A stretch of DNA of 18,856 nucleotides from positions 1-18,856 of the forward strand of contig USSA01000042.1 in assembly GCA_900557255.1 (NCBI GenBank), read 5' to 3'. Position 1 is the first letter of the stretch. The number at the start of each line of letters is the position of its first letter. The position numbers and the translations under genes are program-made. Source of the stretch: an uncultured Prevotella sp. (lineage in GTDB: Bacteria > Bacteroidota > Bacteroidia > Bacteroidales > Bacteroidaceae). Under the pieces are notes generated by a model that was given only the letters and a program-made list of their open reading frames with translations, searched no databases and was not told the origin of the DNA. Of this stretch, positions 7,925 through 14,760 are shown one piece after another.

Positions 7925-8092
7925 ATGAATAAGAAAAATTATATCAAGCCAAATATGGATGTTATGAACCTCTCTAATGAGTTAATCCTCGCTGCTAGTC
8001 CATCTGAAAATTTGAATAACAGTGGTGTGATAGAAAATGGTAATGAATTCCAGTCAAATAAAAGACCAGGATTCAGTGTCTGGGATAATTAA
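7925..8092 (+). CDS. 55-residue peptide, unknown function, downstream of the secreted protein
   Basis: ATG at 7925 opens 55 codons ending in TAA at 8090-8092. The protein starts MNKKNYIKPNMDVMNLSNEL, continues ILAASPSENL, then NNSGVIENGNEFQSNK, and ends RPGFSVWDN. The layout is a short basic start with K-x-Y-x-x-P, an amphipathic stretch ending in ELILAAS, a polar Asn/Ser/Glu-rich region, and an aromatic-acidic end (FSVWDN). There is no Cys, no true signal peptide and no membrane helix. I recall many Prevotella small proteins of the form KxYxxP...LxAAS, but know no function for them. It sits 26 nt after the Ig-like protein and before a terminator, so co-transcription is likely. No Shine-Dalgarno sequence is present, which is normal here. 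Confidence 0.7.
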   Translation: MNKKNYIKPNMDVMNLSNELILAASPSENLNNSGVIENGNEFQSNKRPGFSVWDN

Positions 8093-8146
8093 ACAATAAT
8101 CATGACTCTAGCGTTTTAGGGTGGCTATTCAATCATGAATAAAATA

Positions 8147-8182
8147 AAAGCCAGCAGGAATTTCCCCTGCTGGCTTTCTTTT
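8147..8182. terminator. Bidirectional intrinsic terminator
   Basis: A perfect 12-bp stem (AAAGCCAGCAGG at 8147-8158 with CCTGCTGGCTTT at 8166-8177) closes a 7-nt loop. It is followed by TTTCTTTT on the plus strand and preceded by AAAATAAAA, giving a U run for minus-strand transcripts. It lies between the small ORF (+) and rubrerythrin (-). I see nothing else in 8183-8254. Confidence 0.88.
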
Positions 8183-8254
8183 AGTATATATCTCGCTATG
8201 CGTTTCTTTCGCTAGTCGTTCCGGCGAATTTGGCAAATCCGTCCCAATCAAGAA

Positions 8255-8797
8255 TTAGTAATTCTGTGCTTCAATCTGGAAGTAGCTCTGTGGGTGGTTG
8301 CAGACTGGGCAAACCTCAGGAGCCTTCTTGCCTACTACGATATGTCCGCAGTTAGAGCACTGCCAGATGCAGTCGCCGTCACGAGAGAAGACGAGCTTGT
8401 CCTGTACGTTCTTCAAGAGCTTGCGATAACGCTCCTCATGATGCTTCTCAATCTGAGCAACCATCTCAAACTTAGCTGCAATCTCGTTGAAGCCCTCTTC
8501 ACGAGCCTCCTTTGCCATGCGTGGATACATATCGGTCCACTCATAGTGCTCACCATTGGCAGCAGCTTCCAGGTTCTTCTCTGTATCCTGGATAGCACCG
8601 CCCTCCAGATACTTGAACCACAACTTAGCGTGCTCCTTCTCGTTAGCAGCTGTCTCCTCAAAGATATTAGCTATCTGTACAAAACCGTCCTTCTTTGCCT
8701 TGCTTGCAAAATAGGTATATTTGTTACGAGCCTGTGACTCACCAGCGAAAGCCTCCTGGAGGTTCTTCTCTGTCTTTGTTCCTTTTAATTCCTTCAT
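8255..8797 (-). CDS. Rubrerythrin
   Basis: A cytoplasmic peroxidase that reduces hydrogen peroxide with a diiron centre fed by a rubredoxin-type iron, typical of anaerobes. The 180 residues show the ferritin-like diiron helices: E20 in [12 protein letters not shown]53 and H56 in [10 protein letters not shown], and E117/H120 in [13 protein letters not shown]-terminal rubredoxin-like zinc-ribbon site has CSNC (147-150) and CPVC (163-166). The length fits classic rubrerythrins. It has its own promoter and a leader of about 110 nt carrying a palindrome. Oxidative-stress regulation would be expected for the family, but I cannot identify an operator. Confidence 0.95.
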   Translation of the reverse strand: MKELKGTKTEKNLQEAFAGESQARNKYTYFASKAKKDGFVQIANIFEETAANEKEHAKLWFKYLEGGAIQDTEKNLEAAANGEHYEWTDMYPRMAKEAREEGFNEIAAKFEMVAQIEKHHEERYRKLLKNVQDKLVFSRDGDCIWQCSNCGHIVVGKKAPEVCPVCNHPQSYFQIEAQNY

Positions 8798-8855
8798 AAT
8801 GTATTCTGTATTAAGTTATTAATATGTTCTTTATTAAATTCTTTTGCAAAGAAAA

Positions 8856-8900
8856 TGCAAACGAGCGCAATGAAAGCTTGCTTTCAAATTGCCGAGTGCA
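8856..8900. repeat. Palindromic element in the rubrerythrin leader
   Basis: The core GCAATGAAAGC (8867-8877), TT, GCTTTC, AA bulge, ATTGC (to 8892) forms an 11-bp stem with a 2-nt bulge. It is flanked by CGAG on both sides in the same orientation (8862-8865 and 8893-8896) and by TGCA on both sides (8856-8859 and 8897-8900). It lies inside the predicted 5' leader of the rubrerythrin mRNA. The ordered layout suggests a family of dispersed repeats or a structured leader; no second copy occurs in this window. Confidence 0.55.
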
Positions 8901-8912
8901 GCTTTTCTTCTA

Positions 8913-8943
8913 CAAAGATATTGAAAATATTTCAAATGTACAA
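8913..8943 (-). promoter_or_regulatory. Promoter of the rubrerythrin gene
   Basis: On the minus strand TTG (8943-8941), 20 nt, then TATCTTTG (8920-8913). The start would be near 8906, giving a leader of about 110 nt. The box lies within the gap after the antiporter gene, so rubrerythrin can be transcribed independently. Confidence 0.72.
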
Positions 8944-8955
8944 ATAAATTAAGAA

Positions 8956-10584
8956 CTATTTAACTTTTTGGCGCTTATTTAAATGATATAAAGCAAAACC
9001 AAGCATGGCAACACCGAATATCCACGAGATGATGGCACTCGTTACCATACCCAGCGTATGAGTGAATCCCGCTACAATGAAGGTGAGGAAACTGACGGTA
9101 GCCACAGTCAGGGCGTAAGGCAACTGTGATGATACATGATGTACATGCTTGCATTCCGCTCCTGCACTCGCCATGATGGTGGTATCGCTGATAGGAGAGA
9201 TATGGTCGCCACATACCGCACCAGCCATACATGCCGAGATAGAAATGATGCGCAAAGGATCAGCACCAGGGAATACGGCGATGCAGATAGGAATCAGAAT
9301 ACCGAAGGTTCCCCAGGAGGTACCCGTTGCAAATGCCAGAAAGCCTGCTACCAGGAAGATGATGCCCGGAAGAAGCATCTGAAGTTCTGAGGCACTGCTC
9401 GCTACAACCGATGATACATATTCTGCCGCACCCAGCGAGTCGGTCATACTCTTTAGCGTCCATGCCAAAGTAAGAATCAGAATGGCTGGTACCATCGCCT
9501 CAAAACCCTTGATGAGACTACTCATCGCCTCATCGAAAGGCAAGGTCTTGCGAATGGTAAACATCATGATGGTAAGAATCAGGGCTGCCAATGAACCGAT
9601 TACCAAGCCTACAGAGGCATTGCTCGCAGCAAAGGAATCCACAAAGTTGAGATAGTTGGCATTATCGGCATCGAAGAATCCGCCCGAATATACCATGCCT
9701 GCCATGCAGAAGATAATCAGCATGATGATTGGTATCACCAGGTCGCTCACGGTTCCCTTGTTCTTGGAATCCTCTTCCTGTTTGGCTCCCACACCGTGCT
9801 CAACAATCTGCAGTTTGGTATCGCTCACTTCATCGAGTTTTCCGCCATTGGTTCGTTCGTACCATTCCTTCAGTCTTGCATCATACTTGCTCATCGCCTT
9901 AAAGTCGAAGCCCAGTATCACGATGCCAAATATAAAGAGGATGGTAAAGAATGCGTAGAAATTAAAAGGTATCGCCTTGCAGAAAAGCGCCAGTCCGTTC
10001 TCACCTCCTGATACGAAGCCCGATACCGCAGCTGCCCAACTCGAGATAGGGGAGATGATGCAGACCGGAGCGGCTGTAGAATCGATGAGATAAGCCAGCT
10101 TCTCCTTGGTAACACCGTTGCGCACTGCGATAGGGCGCATCACCGAACCCACGGTAAGGCAGTTGAAGTAATCATCGATGAATATCAGAATGCCGAGCAG
10201 AATGGTAGCAATCTGCACCCCAATCTTCGAGTGTATGTGTTTGGAAGCCCAACGGCCGAAAGCAGCCGAACCACCCGCTTTGTTCATCAATGAAACGATG
10301 CTGCCTAATACCACCAGGAACACCAGAATGCCCACGTTCCATGGGTCAGAAAGGCAATGTATCAAACCGTATGCCTTGGCATCATCGCCTTCACCTACAG
10401 TGTGGTTTGTCAGGTGAACGAGGAATCCGTCGAAACCTGTTCCCATCGAAATGCAATATTGAACGGCACCCAGTATGATACCGATAAAAAGAGAAGAATA
10501 GACCTCCTTTGTCTTCAGCGCCAGAGCAATGGCGACGATAGGAGGCAGTAACGACCATGCGGTCCCAATCATGTTGTAATCCAT
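8956..10584 (-). CDS. nhaC: Na+/H+ antiporter, NhaC family
   Basis: This polytopic inner-membrane protein of 542 residues is almost entirely hydrophobic helices joined by short polar loops, with one large cytoplasmic loop (around KAMSKYDARLKEWYERTNGG). The wording matches the NhaC/antiporter superfamily: an IDDYFNCLTVGSVMRPI segment in the first half and a pseudo-symmetric GDHISPISDTT segment in the second, each with charged residues inside hydrophobic helices as expected for an ion path. Related proteins carry malate/lactate or amino acids, so the substrate is not certain. I chose ATG 10584 (MDYNMIGTAWSLL) rather than the longer frame from 10629, because the upstream codons overlap the -7 boxes. 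Confidence 0.85.
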   Translation of the reverse strand: MDYNMIGTAWSLLPPIVAIALALKTKEVYSSLFIGIILGAVQYCISMGTGFDGFLVHLTNHTVGEGDDAKAYGLIHCLSDPWNVGILVFLVVLGSIVSLMNKAGGSAAFGRWASKHIHSKIGVQIATILLGILIFIDDYFNCLTVGSVMRPIAVRNGVTKEKLAYLIDSTAAPVCIISPISSWAAAVSGFVSGGENGLALFCKAIPFNFYAFFTILFIFGIVILGFDFKAMSKYDARLKEWYERTNGGKLDEVSDTKLQIVEHGVGAKQEEDSKNKGTVSDLVIPIIMLIIFCMAGMVYSGGFFDADNANYLNFVDSFAASNASVGLVIGSLAALILTIMMFTIRKTLPFDEAMSSLIKGFEAMVPAILILTLAWTLKSMTDSLGAAEYVSSVVASSASELQMLLPGIIFLVAGFLAFATGTSWGTFGILIPICIAVFPGADPLRIISISACMAGAVCGDHISPISDTTIMASAGAECKHVHHVSSQLPYALTVATVSFLTFIVAGFTHTLGMVTSAIISWIFGVAMLGFALYHLNKRQKVK

Positions 10585-10615
10585 TTTATTGTTTTTGGCT
10601 AGAAATGTTTTATTG

Positions 10616-10658
10616 CAAAGATAGTGCAAAGATAGTTTTTTTTGGTAATATATGCAAG
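10616..10658 (-). promoter_or_regulatory. Promoter of nhaC with tandem -7 boxes
   Basis: Two copies of TATCTTTG lie on the minus strand at 10634-10627 and 10623-10616, an 11-bp direct repeat (TATCTTTGCA in both). Only the upstream copy has a TTG (10658-10656) at a suitable distance (21 nt). The second may be an alternative start or a duplication remnant. Confidence 0.6.
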
Positions 10659-10750
10659 TTTTTAGGCAGAAAAATGGTGCTTATGGGTTGATATGGGCTG
10701 TTTTAGCATATTTTATCATTATAAAGTGTCGTTTTTCTATATTTTTATTG

Positions 10751-10758
10751 TATCTTTG
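10751..10758 (+). promoter_or_regulatory. Candidate -7 box for the SIMPL-domain gene
   Basis: TATCTTTG matches TAnnTTTG and lies 75 nt upstream of the ATG at 10833. No TTG is seen at the -33 position, so the box alone supports this call. Confidence 0.5.
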
Positions 10759-10832
10759 AAAACTCAAATTGCAACTCAATCTGAGATAGAATGGAAACTC
10801 AATTTTAACAACTTAATAATGGAGGACTAATT

Positions 10833-11540
10833 ATGAACATCAATTCTGGTATTAAGCAAGCCGTGATTTTAACCATCGGCATCATCATGCTTGGATTTTG
10901 TATCAAGTCGGGACTTGAAAGTGTGATTAGTAAAGATCGAAAGGTTGTAGTGAAAGGCCTTGCCGAAAAGGAGGTGGAGGCTGATAAGGTGACGTGGCCT
11001 ATCGTTTCCAAGGAAATTGGCAATGACCTGCCTGAACTCTATCAAAAAATCAATGCCACCACGAGAACCATCAGAAACTTCCTGGTGGAGAATGGTGTAA
11101 AGACTAATGAAATCAATGTGAATGCGCCTGTGGTCATCGATCTCAATGCTGAACGGTATGGCGAGAACCGACAGGGCTATCGTTATAACATTACTTCCAT
11201 CATCACGGTTACATCCAAGAATGTGAAACTGGTTCGCAGTATCATTGCCCGTCAGGGTGATCTGCTTCAGAAGGGGGTTGCCATTGTGGATGGTGGTTAC
11301 GAGAATCCGGTGAAGTATGAGTATGTTGCCTTCCGGCAGATGAAACCTAAAATGATGCAGGAGGCGATAGAGAATGCTGAGCAGACTGCTACCCAGTTTG
11401 CTGAGAACAGCAAGAGCAAGATTGATAAAATCATGAATGCCGACCAGGGCCAGTTCTCTATCGAAGACCGCGATTCCAATACCCCATATATTAAAAAGGT
11501 AAGGGTTGTTACTACCGTTACTTATTCTTTGAAGGATTAG
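10833..11540 (+). CDS. SIMPL (DUF541) domain membrane-anchored protein
   Basis: The 235-residue protein starts with a membrane anchor (about residues 8-26, QAVILTIGIIMLGFCIKSGL), then a SIMPL/DUF541 domain from about 36 to the end: VVVKGLAEKEVEADKVTWPI at the start, the mid-domain YNITSIITVTSKNVKLVRSI, and the closing PYIKKVRVVTTVTYSLKD. Family members sit in the periplasm or outer envelope, and their biochemical role is poorly defined. It is unusual here in having a consensus Shine-Dalgarno GGAGG at 10821-10825, 7 nt before the ATG. It is followed by a heptamer array and a hairpin before the thioredoxin gene. Confidence 0.85.
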   Translation: MNINSGIKQAVILTIGIIMLGFCIKSGLESVISKDRKVVVKGLAEKEVEADKVTWPIVSKEIGNDLPELYQKINATTRTIRNFLVENGVKTNEINVNAPVVIDLNAERYGENRQGYRYNITSIITVTSKNVKLVRSIIARQGDLLQKGVAIVDGGYENPVKYEYVAFRQMKPKMMQEAIENAEQTATQFAENSKSKIDKIMNADQGQFSIEDRDSNTPYIKKVRVVTTVTYSLKD

Positions 11541-11543
11541 GAG

Positions 11544-11571
11544 TAGTGATTAGTGAATAGTGATTATTTAT
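11544..11571 (+). repeat. Heptamer array after the SIMPL-domain gene
   Basis: Three 7-bp units (TAGTGAT, TAGTGAA, TAGTGAT) followed by a decayed TATTTAT begin 3 nt after the SIMPL stop codon. TAG at the head of successive units falls in all three forward frames. It is related in period, position and orientation to the arrays at 2034, 16968 and 18429. Confidence 0.7.
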
Positions 11572-11574
11572 AAG

Positions 11575-11606
11575 AGGGTGTGTTATATAGACTAATGGCA
11601 TACCCT
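11575..11606 (+). other. Weak hairpin in the SIMPL-thioredoxin spacer
   Basis: AGGGTGTG (11575-11582) can pair with CATACCCT (11599-11606) over 8 bp with one G-U pair and a 16-nt loop. No U run follows, so it is not a typical intrinsic terminator; it may be a processing or stability element. Confidence 0.35.
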
Positions 11607-11631
11607 ATCAAATTAAAGCAACGAAAAAACG

Positions 11632-12114
11632 ATGAAGAAAATCATATTAGCAGCTGTTTTATTTCTACCATTTCTTGTTTCTTGTTCTCAGAACAGGAAA
11701 GCACCTGCTGTTTCTTCTCAAACGGCTGAAAAGAAGTCTGAGAAAACTGAAATTGCCAAGGTGCAATATCTCACCACATCTGATTTCAGAAAAAAGATTA
11801 TGGATTACGAGGCTCATCCGGATGAGTGGGTCTTTGCCGGTTCCCGGCCTGCCGTCATCGATTTCTATACCACCTGGTGTGGTCCTTGCAAGATGATGGC
11901 TCCCGTAGTGGAATCTCTCGCCGAGAAATATGCCGGCAAGATAGATTTCTATAAGGTGGATATCGACCAGGAGTCCGAACTTGCTTCTGTTTTCGGTATC
12001 AGCAGCATCCCTACCTTCCTCTTCATCCCCGTGAAAGGCAAACCATCTGTGCAGATGGGGGCTATGCAAAAGGAGGATTTCGAAGGACTGATTGATAAAA
12101 TTAAAACAAAATGA
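11632..12114 (+). CDS. Thioredoxin-like lipoprotein
   Basis: The 160-residue protein has a lipoprotein signal (MKKIILAAVLFLPFLVSC, lipobox LVSC with C18 as the lipidated residue), a Lys/Glu/Ser-rich linker to about residue 45, and a thioredoxin fold with WCGPC (active-site cysteines C83 and C86) and the cis-proline loop SIPTF (P127). The residues around the active site, WCGPCKMMAPV, are those of classical thioredoxin rather than of DsbA. It is expected to be anchored in the envelope and act as a disulfide reductase or exchange protein in the periplasm. Its redox partner cannot be told from the window. It may be co-transcribed with the SIMPL gene 91 nt upstream. Confidence 0.9.
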   Translation: MKKIILAAVLFLPFLVSCSQNRKAPAVSSQTAEKKSEKTEIAKVQYLTTSDFRKKIMDYEAHPDEWVFAGSRPAVIDFYTTWCGPCKMMAPVVESLAEKYAGKIDFYKVDIDQESELASVFGISSIPTFLFIPVKGKPSVQMGAMQKEDFEGLIDKIKTK

Positions 12115-12126
12115 CAATTGGGTAGC

Positions 12127-12211
12127 ATCTCAAATTTCCATGCCTCTCCTTACCTATATGTAGGTATTTTCGGGCGATACCTACTTTTGATGATGCCCGA
12201 AATTTGGAGAT
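12127..12211. promoter_or_regulatory. Nested inverted-repeat region upstream of enolase
   Basis: An outer pair, ATCTCAAATTTC (12127-12138) and GAAATTTGGAGAT (12199-12211), matches as a 12-bp inverted repeat with one bulged G. Inside are a 6-bp hairpin TACCTA/TAGGTA (12151-12166) and a 7-bp pair TTCGGGC/GCCCGAA (12169-12175 and 12195-12201), whose right arm overlaps the outer right arm by 3 nt. TACCTA recurs at 12178 and at 12223, the last overlapping the enolase -7 box. This could be the 3' end structure of the thioredoxin mRNA or an operator region. Confidence 0.5.
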
Positions 12212-12234
12212 TTGTCAGATAATACCTAAATTTG
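12204..12234 (+). promoter_or_regulatory. Promoter of enolase
   Basis: TTG (12204-12206), exactly 20 nt, then TAAATTTG (12227-12234) fits the Bacteroidota consensus. The start would be near 12241, leaving a leader of about 38 nt. The -33 element lies inside the right arm of the outer inverted repeat. Confidence 0.75.
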
Positions 12235-12263
12235 CACTCGGAAAAAATGTTTTATGTAATTAA

Positions 12264-13586
<1,323 letters not shown>

Positions 13587-13597
13587 GAATGATGATA

Positions 13598-13621
13598 TGA
13601 AATTGGGAAACACCAATTTCA
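13598..13621 (+). other. Hairpin just after enolase
   Basis: TGAAATTGG (13598-13606) pairs perfectly with CCAATTTCA (13613-13621) around a 6-nt loop. There is no U run, so by itself it is not a terminator. It lies 11 nt after the eno stop and may protect the mRNA 3' end ahead of the terminator at 13675. Confidence 0.5.
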
Positions 13622-13674
13622 CCATAACATACACATTTTATAAAAATAGAATAGATCAGATACGAAATAGATGG

Positions 13675-13710
13675 GCATGGATGACCGTGATGGTTGTCCA
13701 TGCTTTTTTT
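13675..13710 (+). terminator. Intrinsic terminator of eno
   Basis: GCATGGA (13675-13681) pairs with TCCATGC (13697-13703) around a 15-nt loop that can pair CC/GG further inside. Seven T residues follow at 13704-13710. Confidence 0.85.
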
Positions 13711-13773
13711 CTTCTATGATGTATCTGCATCTTCATGTGTTTAACTGGATAACTTCGATATATTATATTGATT

Positions 13774-14520
13774 ATGACAAACGTATTGATTAGTGCTGCC
13801 GGGCTTTGCGGTGCCACGATTATAGGTGCCATTTTGGGATTCTTCGTCAAGGAGTTGCCTCACAAATGGAACGACGCCGTATTGGGATATTGTGCCGGAA
13901 TCATGCTGGCAGCTTCCACATTGGGACTGATAGTGCCAGCCTTCGAACAGACCAGGCTTTGGTGGCTGGTAGTAATCGGCGTGATGGCAGGAGCCTTGTT
14001 TCTGAACGTGCTCGATCTGGTGACTCCCCATCTTCATCATATCACGGGACTAGATCCCGAGGAGCATCGCAACAATGCCAGGCTCAGTCATGTGATGCTT
14101 TTCGTGATGGCGATAGCCCTACATAAACTGCCCGAAGGCATGGCTGCTGGAGTGAGTGTCTGTTCATCAGAAGGCGTAACGGAGTGGGGCGTTTCCTTCG
14201 GTATCGCCCTGCAGAACATCCCTGAGGGTATGGTGATTATTGCTCCTTTGATGATGGCAGGTGTTACAGCAGTCCGTACCTTCTTCATTTCCATCTTCAT
14301 CGCCCTGCTCGAAGTGGTAGGCATTCTGTTGGGTTTCGGTTTGGGCTCAGCCTCTACCACCTTCCTCCCCGTGATGCTGGGCTTTGCCGGTGGCGCCATG
14401 CTCTATGTAACGAGCGATGAGATGATTCCAGAAACCCATGCCCATGGCTTCCAAAAACAAGCCACCTACGCCCTTCTCCTGGGATTCATCACCTTTGTGC
14501 TGATGGAGAAATATGTATGA
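13774..14520 (+). CDS. ZIP-family metal (zinc) transporter
   Basis: This inner-membrane protein of 248 residues imports divalent metals, most likely zinc, into the cytoplasm. It has about eight hydrophobic segments and a His-rich stretch in the middle loop (TPHLHHITG). The two metal-binding helix motifs of the ZupT/GufA-type ZIP group are visible: HKLPEGMAAG in the fourth helix and QNIPEGMVI in the fifth. I chose ATG 13774 over an in-frame TTG at 13768. It follows the eno terminator, so it should have its own promoter, but I cannot pick one out in 13711-13773. Confidence 0.9.
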   Translation: MTNVLISAAGLCGATIIGAILGFFVKELPHKWNDAVLGYCAGIMLAASTLGLIVPAFEQTRLWWLVVIGVMAGALFLNVLDLVTPHLHHITGLDPEEHRNNARLSHVMLFVMAIALHKLPEGMAAGVSVCSSEGVTEWGVSFGIALQNIPEGMVIIAPLMMAGVTAVRTFFISIFIALLEVVGILLGFGLGSASTTFLPVMLGFAGGAMLYVTSDEMIPETHAHGFQKQATYALLLGFITFVLMEKYV

Positions 14521-14590
14521 TTAGATTCTGATACCGAGGCAGGTAGTATTTTCTAAATACAGAGTGTACTTAGGTGTAGGCTTTTTTGTG

Positions 14591-14627
14591 AAAAAAAGCG
14601 GAGCGTGATTTCACAACCACACTCCGC
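14591..14627 (-). terminator. Intrinsic terminator of glnN
   Basis: Read on the minus strand, GCGGAGTGTG (14627-14618) pairs with CACGCTCCGC (14607-14598) over 10 bp with one G-U pair. A run of seven U (complement of 14597-14591) follows. On the plus strand the stem has a mismatch and no U run, so it serves the minus-strand glnN transcript. Confidence 0.8.
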
Positions 14628-14691
14628 GCAAACTTAAACAACCAATAAAAGAAATAGATTGATCGTTCAATTGTTATATCTGATGAAGAGT

Positions 14692-14717
14692 AGCTCTTGT
14701 TAGAGCTTTGTTTTTTT
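14692..14717 (+). terminator. Weak plus-strand terminator in the ZIP/glnN gap
   Basis: AGCTC (14692-14696) and GAGCT (14703-14707) form a 5-bp stem with a 6-nt loop followed by TTGTTTTTTT. It is about 170 nt after the ZIP stop codon and could end that transcript. The stem is short, so confidence is limited. Confidence 0.45.
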
Positions 14718-14760
14718 ATCTGTCAGAAATATGTCTTATCTATTTTGAAGACATTGCTGA

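Noticed and set aside
10585..10629. Longer N-terminus for the NhaC-type protein starting at 10629
   Set aside because: The added residues (MHYLCNKTFLAKNNK) are encoded across the predicted -7 boxes and do not look like the family start; ATG 10584 begins the typical hydrophobic N-terminus.
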